Part shown: piece after piece, positions 19,550-31,925 of the stretch | How the letters are laid out: each line of letters begins with the position of its first letter | How positions within the stretch are numbered: the first letter of the stretch is position 1 | Origin: Capsaspora owczarzaki ATCC 30864 | Taxonomy: Eukaryota > Opisthokonta > Filasterea | DNA: 64,000 nt | Assembly (NCBI RefSeq): GCF_000151315.2 | Contig: NW_011887297.1 | Span: 411,587 to 475,586, forward strand | Direction: 5' to 3' | The notes under the pieces: model-generated | What the model saw: the letters and a program-made list of their open reading frames with translations, nothing else | Database searches by the model: none | What the model was told of the DNA's origin: nothing | Position numbers and translations under genes: made by a program

Positions 19550-21812
19550 TCACCGCTTCTCCAAAGCATCCACGTCCATTTCGAGCATCTTAATAATCAA
19601 CGCATCAATGTACTCTTTCATTGCGGCGTTGGTGTCCATGATTTCTGCGAGTTGACATTGAGCGAAAATGAGTGACTGACTGCCGAGATGAAACCCGTTC
19701 CATTCAAAAGAAAGAAAGAAAGAAAAAAAAAGGGGGGGGGGTCACAACATACTTATGTTCTCCTCCTTGAGCTTTTGGATTTCAGCAATCAGGCGGGGAC
19801 GGGACATGGCATCATAGTTTTCGTCTGTCACAGAGAAACGTACGCGAGTTGATTTTTGTGAGCGAATGTCAACTTCAAGCACGCAAATGCTCCAAAATGC
19901 ACAACGCCAATCCAAGCCTTGACGGCTTGTCAAATCCATTACCTGCAGTTGTTGCTGGATACGATGGGGTTTCAAAGCCTCCGCCCGCAGCAGCGGCTGC
20001 GCTTAGAGAACTGCTCTCTTTCGCATGGCCATTGCTGACCGAATGATCGGCGTTCGGATCCTCGCGGTAGGTGAAATTGGAGCCACCACCATTCTGTCAA
20101 CCAACAAGAAAAAAAAAACTCGGCGTCAGTCAAACTTCAATTAAAAAAAAACAAAAAAAAAAAAACACCATCAGGGTCAAAATAAAGCGCGCTGCCGTCA
20201 ACGTACTCGCCCGTCTCGAAGAATAATGGTCACAGGCACCTTGCCGGCCTTGTTTCGTGGAGGCGTGACGACGGCAACCTTGCTGCTGGAAATCCACTCG
20301 ACCGAAAGCGCGTCGTTGTCGCCAAAGCGGACGGTGGCAATGTCATCCGTGTTGGTGCCGAGCTTGGACCCTTTGACAATCACACGGACGCCGCCGGCAA
20401 CCGTGCACTCCTTGGGGCTGACGCCGCTGATTTCTGGCGCCGGACCTGACTGTGCGGAGGCTGCGGCGGAAGCGGCCTCGCCCACGACCGAGACGCGCTT
20501 GGACGAGTCCTTTTTAGTACTTGGGGGCGGCGTCTCGATATTGACTTGGCTGCTCCTTCGCGAGCTCGCGTCAAGAGGCGCGGCAATCGGCGTTGCGGCA
20601 ACCGTGGCCACGCTCGTACTGCTGTTGCTTCGCTGCAGGTTGCTGCCGTCTGGTGGATGCAGCGAGTTGCTCGACGTGGACAGCGACTTGTCGACCTTGT
20701 CGCTTCCGCCCTTCACTTTGAAACTTGGCCACTTGCGGTGGTGCTCTGCGTGTAGTGCTGCATCGGCCGTTTTGCTGATGAACATTTCGACGCAAATCTC
20801 TCCCAGCGCCGAGGGGGCAATGTTATTGATGGTTTTGACCTTTTTGGGGTGCAGCGGAATCCATCTAAACGAGTAACGGGTTTCGGTAAGCTCCTGGAAC
20901 ATGCAGGTACCAACGAAATGGCGAAACATAACGTTTGGCTTACTTGCGACCCATGGGCGATGTGGGCAACTCGGCGACGTGCCATCGCACCAAGCCGACA
21001 ATGTCGCCCGTTCCCTTGTCGTTCAACTGGACCTTGATGGCGCCGCGCGGATCCTTGACCTTGCTGCGATGTGGGGTGAACGCCGGCGCACAAGCCCAAA
21101 AACCAAAAACCAAAAACCAAAAACCAAGCAAGAAATGCAGCGGGGTGAGATCGTGATCACGCCACAAAGTTAGATCATGATAAGACGCAACATCTCGTGT
21201 CGAGGCTGTCTCGGCATGGGCGACGATGACAGGTTGCAGCGACACATGTTCGTCATCATCGATCCAATCGGGTCAAGTTTGGCGTTGGGCTTCCCCCAAA
21301 CCCCAACCCTCCTCGCCTCGCCCCGACCCACCCCCACCCCCTTGAACTACCGATCCCACAGCCAACCCATCACACTTTGCAACTGCCCCGCAAGCCAAAG
21401 CGGAGGGGGGGGGAAGCAAACCGGCTGTTCAACTCACAGCACACATTCCTCGTTCCAATCAGGCCTGGCCTTCTTCTCCGAGGTGCCCGTCTTGAACTTG
21501 TCGCGGCCGAGCTTGATGCTGACGTAGCCCGTCACTGTATCGTCGCCATTCATCACACATCGCAGGATGCGTTCGGTGAAAAGCAAGTGAGTCGACCTGA
21601 AGAACCCAATTCTTTTTTTTTTCTTTTTTTCTTCGACGACAAGTACCTTCTTTCTGGAGATTCCGCGCCGTGTACACTGGCCAAATAGAGGGTCGGCAAC
21701 AAATCGCAGAGTGAGTGAGACAGCGAGACAGCGACACGACAGGAAGCAAACCGAGGCAAAAAAAAAAAGCGAGATTGCCAGAGCGAATCGAAGTGTTGCA
21801 ATGGAAAAAAAG

Positions 21813-21843
<31 letters not shown>

Positions 21844-22086
21844 ACGTGAAACCGGTTTGCGATGGACCGAATCTCGACGCAATCCGCGCGTCTCGGTGAG
21901 CTCGCACTTGCATCGCAGAGTGAGCCAAGGCGAATGAGATGATGGAATGGGGGAAGAGAGAGAGACCGAGAGAGAGCGAGAGAGAGCGAGAGAGAGCATG
22001 GGGAGAAGCAAATGACAGGCGAAGGGAAGGATCTACTTACCCCTCACGGTGACCTCGGTCGGGATGCGCGGGGCTGCATCTGTCAT
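19550..22086 (-). CDS. C2-TIG protein with Rab11-FIP-type C-terminus
   Basis: Minus-strand exons: 22086-22041, about 21690-21661, an exon ending at 21438, 21063-20944, 20864-20207, 20093-19943, 19824-19753 and 19644-19550. The N-terminus is a C2 domain: PTEVTVRVYTARNLQKE, then GYVSIKLGRDKFKTGTSEKK, NEECVLKVKDP, and VRWHVAELPTSPMGRKWIPLHPKK. After a Ser-rich linker comes an IPT/TIG fold (PEISGVSPKECTVAGGVRVIVKG...VAVVTPPRNKAGKVPVTI). The last two exons form a helix whose KEYIDALIIKMLEMD matches the Rab11-binding YIDxLLxRIME motif of Rab11-FIPs. Class I FIPs pair a C2 domain with this C-terminus, so a role in recycling-endosome transport with a Rab11 GTPase is inferred. TIG is not part of animal FIPs. 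Exons 2 and 3 do not join in frame with any GT-AG pair I found. Confidence 0.75.
21096..21127. repeat. (CCAAAAA)n intronic repeat
   Basis: Four tandem seven-base units lie inside an intron of the C2-TIG gene. No function is apparent. Confidence 0.85.
21805..21841. repeat. Poly(A) run in an intron
   Basis: A run of about 36 A with one G interruption lies in the first intron of the C2-TIG gene (poly-T on the coding strand). It fits the general T-richness of introns here and is a likely site of sequencing error. Confidence 0.9.
21956..21998. repeat. GA-rich simple repeat in an intron
   Basis: A purine stretch made of GAGAGAGC-like units lies in the first intron of the C2-TIG gene. On the coding strand it reads as a CT-rich tract. 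Confidence 0.85.
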
Positions 22087-22502
22087 TGTGTGTGACTGCT
22101 GAGGAAAACAAGAAAAAGAAGAAGAAAAAAAAGGAATGAATGAAGTAAGAGGGGATGAGGGGTCCATGAATACTGTCGGCTTCAATCTTTGATTATGACA
22201 AGAGAGCTCAAATCTTGAATATGGGCGCTCAATCTTGACAATCTCCAGAATGTCAAATCAATGACGCTAAAACTCTCAACAGGGATCGTTGCGACCTGGT
22301 TCATTGGTGGGCATATTGACCGGAGTGCTTGAACATGGACCTTGTCCAGTTTTGGCATCGACAAAGCTCCGATTGGCTGGCTCGCTGATGTTCGCCTCGC
22401 ATCGCAGGCATAAATCATCCATCAATCAGCGTATTTGGATCCAGTACATACTATCTAGAATTCTACAGGGTGCAGGTGCCAGTCCACTCTTTGCAAATCT
22501 CA
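22087..22502. promoter_or_regulatory. Divergent intergenic region, C2-TIG / LIM genes
   Basis: These 416 bases lie between two divergent ATGs and probably hold both promoters. An A-rich stretch sits near 22110-22135. No recognisable motif or coding sequence was seen. Confidence 0.45.
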
Positions 22503-25281
22503 ATGTCTGACTACGCCGACATTTCCGAACTTCAGGTGTGTTCGTCCTTTTGCGCTACCGATCATCATTCAAACACACACACTCTCTCCACTGTGTGTGT
22601 GTTTTGCTTACATTTGGGGTTTGCTAGCGAGTGTCAGTGGGGTCGAACTGTGCTCCCCATCGAGCTGATAGCTGATCAGCTCGACGTTGTGTTTTGTTTG
22701 GGAACTCGCGTCACGCATGGCGAGAAATACGAGTCAGGTCCGCCGCCACCTCGACGCGCATCTGCTTGTCGGTTGCACACACAATTGAGGGCTGCGTTTA
22801 TGACGCGGGAGGGGGATGGGAGGGACACCAGGCGAAACAGACGTGGGTTGTGACGTGGTTGTGTTGGTGTTCCGCACAAGGCCACTGCGCAGTCAAACGT
22901 GCAGTCATTGCGCAAAGTGCATTGCCACGAGGCGACTGCAACCGCTGCGCATTTCGACGAACGATGATGCGACACGAAACGAACGCCCAAAAAAACCAGC
23001 GGAAAATTACAAAAAAAAAAAAAAGATTTGAAAAAATAAATAAAAAATAAAAAAAAATCAATCGCTTTCCAAAAACAAAGAAACAACAAAACCGCACACA
23101 CACACACACTGGTTTGGTTGTGGTTTTATGAGGAGGGGTGTTTGTTCGTTGTTCTTTGTTGTAAGGCAGAAGGACGTTGTGTGCGAATGCGCTTTTTGAG
23201 ACGGCTGCTCTGTTCGAAAGGCGGCAAAAAGAGCGAGAGAGCGCGAGCAAAACAACAGGTCGAAGCCAAAGACTGATGACTTGATCTCACGCACTCAACG
23301 TTCTCTCCCACCACACTTGCCTATTCCGCTCACTCGCCTTTACATCTTGTTGACAACTTCCGACTATGTGCCACCGGGGGTGAGACGCGAGATTGATCGA
23401 TTGGATGCACATGTTGCTGACTCTGTATCCGTTTGCCACTGGAAAGCCAAAGCTCGCCTCGCTGGTCATCGCGCCAGTCCCCTCGAGCGACACGCTGGGC
23501 ACGTCGTACCTGCAGGCCCCGGGCCACTTCAACCCGCCGACACTGCCCCCGCGTGGACGAGCGGCGACGCTGGCCACACCGACGACGTCCGACCCGTTGT
23601 ACGCCGTTGTCGACAAGAAGCTCAAGACGGCCGTGCTGGGAAATGCCGCCCCGCGCCCGCACGATCGCTTCACGGAAGCCGAGCTCGACTCTGTCTTTGA
23701 CGATCTCGACATCATGGCCTCGGCCATCCTCAGCGCGGGCAAGGGTGCAGGCATGAACACGGTCGCCTTCCGCGACGCTGCTCCCTCGCCGCTCGTGGCC
23801 CCGCGCCCCGCAAGCCTGTTCTTCCCCGATGGCGAGAAGCCACCACTGCCGGCAAACCATCCTGCTGAGCGCACAAAGTCGGACGTGTACGATGTGCCCG
23901 CAGACACCATTCTGAGCGCTGCCGCCGCTCGCTCGCTCACCTCGGCCCAGTCGTTCGTCTCGAGCCCCGAATACGAGTCCTTCTCCGACCTCAAGAAGGC
24001 ACCGGCAACGCTTCCGCGCTCTGCCCAGCTCAACTATGCCAGTCTAGCTCACGCCTCGGGCGCCGAAGCCGCCCAGGCCCTTGCGCCCGAACCCGCCAAG
24101 AAGGAGGAGCCGGCCGCCGAGCCCGTCCCTCAGCACGACGCTGCCGGTGTGCCCTTGTGCGCTACGTGCCGCAACCCTGTGACGTCGACACAGCCCGCGC
24201 TGGAAGCGCTTGGTCGAGTAAGTGCTTTTTGTTGTTTTGTGGTTTGGTTTTTTTGTTTGTTTTTTTTTTGGATGCGTTTGTTTTGGGGCTTTTTCTCTTT
24301 GCGACAGGAGCGAGTCAGTCACCGCGATAACACCCCTCCCCCTATAAAACTCACCCATTTGCCTTTTGTTTCGTGACATTCATTTGTTTCTGTGCTGCAG
24401 ACATGGCACCACGACCACTTTGTTTGCCACGCGTGCAAGCTGCCCATTACCGGCAACTTTTTCCACCATAACGACATGCCGTACTGCCACCGCGATTACC
24501 TCAACGCAATTGCACCAAAGTGCGCGCTTTGCAACCTGCCGGTGGTGGAACGTGGCTTGCACGCCATGAACAAGGACTGGCACGCAGCATGCTTTGCCTG
24601 CGCCAAGTGCGGCAGCCCTCTCAAGGAGTACATGCTGGTCAATGGCAAGCCTTACTGCCAGGAAGGCACCTGCAAGGTCTCTCTCAGCTCTGCGGATGTC
24701 AAGCAGGGCGACCACTGCCGTGGATGCCAAGCGCTCATTACTGACGAGTTTCTCGTCGCGCTTGGTGCTCATTGGCACAAGCCTTGCTTTTGCTGCAAGG
24801 TAATGGTATCTGTCTGTGTGTTTTGCTTCGCGGATGCAGCATTGTGGGGATCTGGCTGCTTCAAACATTGGCGCTCTATTATTGATTGATGGAGCTGATT
24901 TTCCCACCCACACCCACATCCCATTCCGCTGGACACTCACTGGATTGAGACAAAACCCCTTCATTGTCAACACAGACTTGCGGAAGCCAGTTGCAAGACG
25001 GCGGCTTCTTTGTGCACGAAGGCCACCCTTACTGCATTCTGGACTACCAAGCGGTTACGGGCGTGATTTGTGTTACTTGCAGCAAACCCATTGTCGGTGA
25101 GGTTCTCACCTTCAATTCGTCGTACTATCACAAGACCTGCTTCACATGCGAACGCCCAGGCTGCCCTGAAGTGCTCGGAGGGCAGTTTTACAACTTTAAC
25201 AACAAGAGATTCTGTGTCGCACATGGCACGGAAATGCTGCAGAACTTGACCGCAAAGTACATTTACACTGGTAGTAAATAA
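22503..25281 (+). CDS. Paxillin-like adaptor with four LIM domains
   Basis: Exons: a possible first exon 22503-22535 (MSDYADISELQ), then about 23440-24217, 24401-24799 and 24976-25281, roughly 510 residues. The C-terminal half holds four LIM zinc-binding domains in a row, each with the Cys/His pattern (CATC...HACK, CALC...CAKC, CRGC...CKTC, CVTC...CERPGC). The N-terminal half is disordered and carries adaptor motifs: an LD-like helix LDSVFDDLD (23685-23711), a YDVP site for Crk-type SH2 binding (23888-23899), and a proline ligand PPTLPPRGR for SH3 domains. Four LIMs after LD motifs is the paxillin plan; paxillin links integrins to actin at adhesions. The first exon and its 900-base intron are tentative, because the acceptor tract is weak; otherwise the start would be the ATG at 23405. 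Another zyxin- or FHL-like LIM protein is less likely. Confidence 0.85.
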
Positions 25282-26221
25282 GTCTGCCCCCATGCGATCG
25301 GATGGCGGTCAATCCCCAATTTTGGTGTTTTTTTTTTTTTCTTTTTGTTCTGCTTTTGTCTTGTTTCGCCTAGCCATGTGCTAGCTGTGCTTTTTGTTCG
25401 GTTTGGTCTTATTTTTTTGCTCGTTTTTCTGTCTGCATTTTTTGACGGTATTGTGCAGCACCATGGATGTGATGATTGTTGTTACTGTTTGTCACGACGT
25501 AAACCATTACTCTTATATTTTCCAAAACCCCATGTTTGTTGATCGATATTGGTATCGCTCGAGTGCGTTCCACCCGCCGCTGCTTTTTCATTACGGTGAA
25601 AATATGTTTGACAACGATGTCAAGGTGCGTGAACTTGGCTAGGGTGGTATCCCGTGTGTCAAATCAGCGATCAGGCGATCGCGTTTTTGAACGACGGCTG
25701 CACGCCGCGTATTCGTTCTTTTTGTCCCTTTCTTTCATTAGGTTTGGTATATTCACTCAAAATTTATGCGTTTTGAGCTGCTTTTGAGAGCATAGTGGTT
25801 GGTTTTGATTTGCAGCCCGTACATGAACCAAGCAAAGGTATTCTCTGCACAATGTGTCAGAAGGACCAACTTGACCTCCAATTTGCATAAAACTCGTTTG
25901 ATTGCCCCGTCGCTTGGCCTAACAATTGACCAAAATTGTGACATTCATCTGTGCAAGTTTCACTAGTAATGGACAAACACTCTGGCTGCTGTGCTTCACG
26001 AGAGCTTTTCTCATTTTATTTTTCAATATTTTTTATTATTATGTATTTCGAGTTTAGTCCTTTTTGCATTGACTCTGCCTTTTTATTTTTATTTTTTTTT
26101 TGGTTTTTTTTTTATTGTTTTAACCTTCTTTTCGTCTTCTTTTCCCCGTCCAATTGGCCAATCGTGCTGCAGACCGCGCGGGCGCACATACACACACATA
26201 CCTCCCCATACCGCACGAAAC
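25282..26221. other. Intergenic, T-rich, no gene seen
   Basis: These 940 bases separate the LIM gene stop from the WNK start. Both strands have only short open frames without domain signals. A strongly T-rich tract at 26020-26140 lies just before the WNK ATG and may be a leader intron or promoter element. Nothing else is recognisable. Confidence 0.5.
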
Positions 26222-27953
26222 ATGGACGGCCACGGCAACGGCGACGCCAGCAGCAGCAGTCAGTCGGCCGAGCTGCAGCATGCAAGTCTTGCGTCTGCTC
26301 AAACAGCCAATGCCGAAGCAGGCTCTGCATCTCCGCTTCTGTCGCCGTCCCTGGGCGCAGCCGCAGCGGCAGCCACAGCACTGGCGACAGCAGCGGGGAC
26401 GGGAGTTGGCGACACGAGCGCGTCGCACGTACCACCGACGAGCCACGTTCGCGGCTCGACACTCGTGTCGCCCGTGCCCGTCGCCTCCCTGAACTCTGCC
26501 GCAGCCCCAATCACGCATGCCGCAGCCTCTGCCGCCGCAGCCGCCGACGATGACGACGACTCGAGCGAGGAGGGCGACATGGACGATCCAGAGCTGGACG
26601 AGCAGGTCATCGACCAGTCTCCAGGCGGCCGCTACATTTGTGTGAGTCGCTTTCGCTTTTGCCACCTTCATTCGATGGGTTGGCGATTGGTGTCTCGTCC
26701 TTGAACTGCCCTATCGTCATGTGTTTTGTGGACCCCTCTTTCTTTCGCTCGTTGTGTTGAGCTTGAAAGTTTTTTTTTTTAGTTTTTTTTTTTTGGTTGA
26801 AGACTCATTGAACGTGATTTTATTGTTTGTGATTTTCTCACCGTCTGTTTTGTCAATTGCTGGATGCACAGTACGATGAAGTCCTTGGCACGGGTGCATT
26901 CAAGACTGTCTTCAAGGGCCTGGATACCGAGGAGGCGCGCGAGGTCGCCTGGAACGAGCTCAAGGTAACGCCTTAGCAGCAGCACCAAAAAAAAAAAAAA
27001 AAAAAAAAAAAACAGCCAGTGTGTCTTTTGATTTGTTTGCTGTGTCGCTGAGTGTTTGAGATGAGTGTTTGAGAGAGAGAGGATCCTGGTAGTTTGGGCG
27101 GGCCGTTTCGTTCCCATTGGCGAGAACTTTGCGAAAGCTGAGGCGATCGTTTCGAGTCGTCTCTCACCTTTTTTGTCTGATCATTTTTTTTTGTTTGTTT
27201 TTGCAACCACACCTGTGTAGACATCATCGCTCAGCAAGAAAGACCGGCAAAAGTTCCTCGAGGAGGTCAATATTTTGAAGCAGCTGCGCCACCCAAACAT
27301 TCTCGTGTTTTACGACTCGTGGTTTAAGCCAAACCGGAAAAAGCAGCTCGTCTTCATCACCGAACTGATGACCTCGGGGACGCTCAAGCAGTATCTGCAG
27401 CGCGTCAAGATGGTGAAGCCTCGCGTCTTGAAGAACTGGTGTCGTCAGATTCTGCAGGGCTTGAACTATCTGCACACGCGCGAGATGCCCATCATCCACC
27501 GCGATCTCAAGTGCGACAACATTTTCATCAACGGCAGCAACGGCGATGTCAAGATTGGTGACATGGGTCTCGCCACCCTCAAGAATGACTCGCACGCCGC
27601 CTCTGTGATTGGCACGCCCGAGTTTATGGCCCCGGAAATGTACGAGGAAAACTACACCGAGAAGGTGGACATTTACGCGTTCGGCATGTGCGTCCTCGAG
27701 ATGGTCACGCTCGAGTATCCATACAGCGAGTGCAGCAACGCTGCGCAGGTCTTCCGAAAAGTGACACAGGGTATCAAGCCGCAGTCGCTCGAAAAGGTCA
27801 CAGATCCCGCGACTCGCGAGTTTATCGACTCTTGTCTTCAGCCCGACGCGAGTCGGTTGTCTGTGGCCGAGCTTCTCCAGCATCCCTTCCTTCACGACGA
27901 AGCAGAAGACGAGGATCTTCCTTCACGACGAAGCAGAAGAGGAGGATCAGCAG

Positions 27954-28003
<50 letters not shown>

Positions 28004-31000
28004 ACAGCCAGAATCACAATCTTCAGGCCTGAGCGTCTCTCTCAACTCGTTGTCGTCGCAGCTGGACTTGGCTCTCAACTCGTTGTCGTCGCAGCTGGAC
28101 TTGGCGGCCTCTTCCAGCGGACACTCGTTGCAAGTTTCTGAGAGCATGTTCCTTGACGATTCGTCCCCGAACGTTAGTGTGTCAGACCCAGATCTGCTTC
28201 CGTCGCGAGACATGGATCGGACGTACTCGGACGCTTCGCTGTCCAGCGTCAACGCTCGCTCCAGTGTTCAGTACAGCGACAGCGAATCGCTGCTTGCCGG
28301 CGTGCCGGGTGGCGACTTTGAGCCCTCCCTGAGCGACGCGGGCTCTGTGTTGGCGAGCAATGCTTTGCATGAGAGTGGGAGCGCACCCGACCCGGCTCTG
28401 GTCGACGAAGCGGTGGATGCGTCCCTGAGCAACGACGCGTCGGAGTCGGCCGCATCCGGGGCTAATGTCGAACTCGAGAGGCAGTCTAGCGGCGAGTTCG
28501 ATGCTCAGCAAGTCCGCGAAGGTCTGGACGCCGACGTCGAGCTGGTCTCTGTCGAGGACGACAGCGTGCGGTTGCGCTTCCTCGTGTTTGTTCGCGAGGG
28601 CGACGAGTTGAAAAAGAAGCGCATCGAGTTCAATTTTGCGCTGTACGACGATTCGCCCGAAGAGGTTGCCACGGAGATGGTTCAGTCCAACTTGTTGGCT
28701 GCCAGCGATTGCCAGCGTGTGATTGAAGGTATTACGCGTATCGTCGAGCAGCAGTTCCAGATGCGCGGCGACTATGACGGCATGCTCGATCCCAACACCG
28801 ATCCGCTCGACTCGAGCGGTACCTATGCTGCGCGGCCAGAAGTGAATGGCGAATTTAACAGCATGTCCGAGTTTGTGCGCTTGAATCTCGCAGCGGCGAC
28901 TGCTGGCGGCGCAGATGGCGATGGATCGGGCCCCACTTCTTCGTCGGACACCCAGCAGGCGCATTTGCAAAGCGGCGAGGGGAATGATGACACGGTGCTT
29001 TCCGAAGACCTGGCCCGCACCCCGCCCAGCACCCAGCACGCCAGTTTCGTCCAGCCGCTCGGTCAGGATGCTTCTGCCACGTCCACGGGATCGTCCATCA
29101 ATTCAATCGCCTCCGCGTCGAGCGCTTCTCGCAACCTTCGCAGTCGGTCTCCTCGCGCGGGCTTGTCGACGTCTCCTCACTCGATGCACGTGCGTCGAGC
29201 TTCTGGCTCGCGCGCCACTTTCACCGCTGGCGCCAACAACATGACGATTGTGACGACAGACGCGACAAATGCTGCACATCGGAAGTTGACTCGAACAATC
29301 ACCGCCACCACCACGGCCACAACGCCCTTGCCCCGCAAGTCGCTCTCGAACGGCGCTCTGATCAATTCCGACTCGGCTGGTCTTCGAACCGAGCTCATTC
29401 ACTCTCCAGTTTCCTCCACCGATGGTGTCGCCCCGTCCCCAGCTCCCAGCTTGCCCTCTGCCACCAGCCCTTACAATCGCAACGTGGCTGGCTTGGGCGC
29501 GATTCCCGGCTCTCCCAGCACGACGTCAGCTCCCCCAGTCGATTTCACGCGGCGTGACAGTGATACGCGGCTCACCACCAATTCCGAACCGGACGTCGGT
29601 ACTGCAGGAACGAACTTTGGGTCTCCAGTTGCATCTCAGCAGCAGTCGCCGCAGCATCCGGGCGCTCTTGGGCAAGCTGCTTTTACCCAGAGTGCCGCCG
29701 GCCAGCAGCAGCAGCAGCAGCACCAAACGCATCAACTGCCGCAACAGCAGCAAGTGCCGCAACAGCACCAACCACAACACCAACTTCAACAACAGCAACA
29801 TCACCATCCGCAACAGCAACATCCGCAGCAGCACCAGCAGCAGCAACCTCCCACGCAACAACCGCCATTCCAGCACCAAGGGCAGCCGGTCTTTCAACCA
29901 CAGCAGCAGCAGCAGCAGCAGCAACAACAACAACAACAACACCCGCCCTTGCCCTTGGCATCCCAATACCCGACCGCCACACCCGCGTCTCCACCAGTCA
30001 CTGGGTTGCCGCACGCTGTTTTGCAAAACGTTGCGTTCACTCAGCTGGACACCCGACGCCCTTCCGTTCCTTCTGGGGCGCCCTCTGTCGACGATTTCCC
30101 GTTGGGTGCGTCTGCTTCCATGGACGGCGTCAACGCGTCGCTAACACAACAGCTTCAGGCTGAGCATTTGCACCAATCGTCCCAGCCGGCACAGATGCAG
30201 CCATTGACTGCACAGCTTTCTCAGCGGACTTACCAACCGCACGGCGCTGTCTACGCGCCGAATCCGACGATTCTCGGTTTGCAGCACCAATTCCCCATCA
30301 ACTCGGGCGTGCCAGTGATGACGCAGCCGGCGGTCTCGTCCGTCTCTGGCACCCTCCCCCGTCGCCGGAACCTGATCACGCTTCCAGGTGTTGAAGCGCA
30401 AAGCGCAACGTTGCACCACCAGCAACAAATGCTTGGCATCCAAATTTCCCAGCTCATGCAGCTGCAGGCGACGTTGAGCGAAAATCAAAGCGCCGCCGCC
30501 CAGGACGAGTGGGACGAGACGGTTCGCCGTCATTTTGTTGATTTCGAGACAATGTGCCAGCGTCATCTGGCTGAAATGCGTGAGGCGCTCGATGCCCACC
30601 GCGAGGAACGCAACGCGCTTCTGTTGCGCATTCAAGCCAGCGCGCAACTGGCCGAGCAACAACAACTGGCCGAGCAGCAGCAACTGCTCGCTCAGCAGCA
30701 GCTGTTGTCGCAATCGTCCAGCTTCAGCAGCTCTGTTGGCATGTCGCTTGCGAGCATGCACCCGCCGTCCGCTCAACAACAGCATCCGCAAATGCAACAG
30801 CAGCCCATTCAACAACAACAGTTGCAACAACAACAACAACAACAACAGCCCCAACCGATTCAGGCTCCACAACAACAACAACAGCAGCAGCAACAACAAC
30901 AGTCTCAGCTGCCGCAACCAATGCCCCAGCAACAAGCCCAACCATTGCCTCAGCAGCAACTGCATGCGCCTCAATCGGCACCGCCCTCGACGCAACAACC

Positions 31001-31318
31001 ACAAGCGCAGCCCATTCACCATCCGCAAACGATGTTGTCGCCTCAGGCCACCCCGGCTCAGCCTCAACAACCGGTCAACCAAGTCCACACGATGCTGCCG
31101 ACTCTTCAGCAAGCGGCTTTCACCTCTCCCCCTTCAGCGGCATCCCAGTCTCCTGTTTTTGCCACAAGCACCCAGCAGCAGCAGCAGCAGCAGTTACCGC
31201 AGGCACAGCAACAACAGCAGCCGCAGCAGCAGTTTGTGGCCAACCAGGTTTCGCTCCCATCTCAAGCACAGCAGCCACCGCAGCCTCAACAACCACTGCC
31301 TCAGCCGTCGTATCAGTC

Positions 31319-31350
<32 letters not shown>

Positions 31351-31841
31351 CGCCCTTGGCAACGCCATTGCTGCAGCAGACATCTTTGATGCCAAACCCA
31401 CAACAGCAGCAACCTCCGCTTCAACCTCCGCTTCAGCAGCAGCAACCTCCGCTTCAGCAGCAGCAACCTCCACTGCCGCAGCAGGTTCAGCAACATCACA
31501 CACAGCCTGCGCAATCAATGCCAGCTCCGCAGAAAGCCATTCCCGCTCAGCCAACTTCCAATCCAAACGCTTCGACCAATTCTGCCGTGTTCGGCTCGGG
31601 GCAATGGCCGAGCAATCCTGTGACCCCTCAGACGTCTTCTGGACAGCTCTTCCCGCAGCAGAATGGTGTTGATGTTTCTGATCCCAATGACCCCAATTCC
31701 AGCTTTGGCGAGTTTTCTGCTTATGTTTCCGCGACTCCTGCGCACGAAACGACGACGAGCTCAGCCAGTGCGGGTAGCCATGCAAGCCAGCCTTCCTTTG
31801 GCTACGCGCAAGCCGTTGCTGGCACTCACCAGCCTCAACCT

Positions 31842-31925
<84 letters not shown>

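Noticed and set aside
22560-22860. Open frame in the presumed first intron of the LIM gene
   Set aside because: It has no domain, a biased composition and several overlapping frames; an exon there would not join the LIM frame with an obvious acceptor.
27281-27900. WNK kinase considered as an ordinary kinase because of VAWNEL
   Set aside because: Loss of the VAIK Lys together with a Lys in the glycine loop (FKTV) is the WNK hallmark, so the enzyme is not predicted to be dead.
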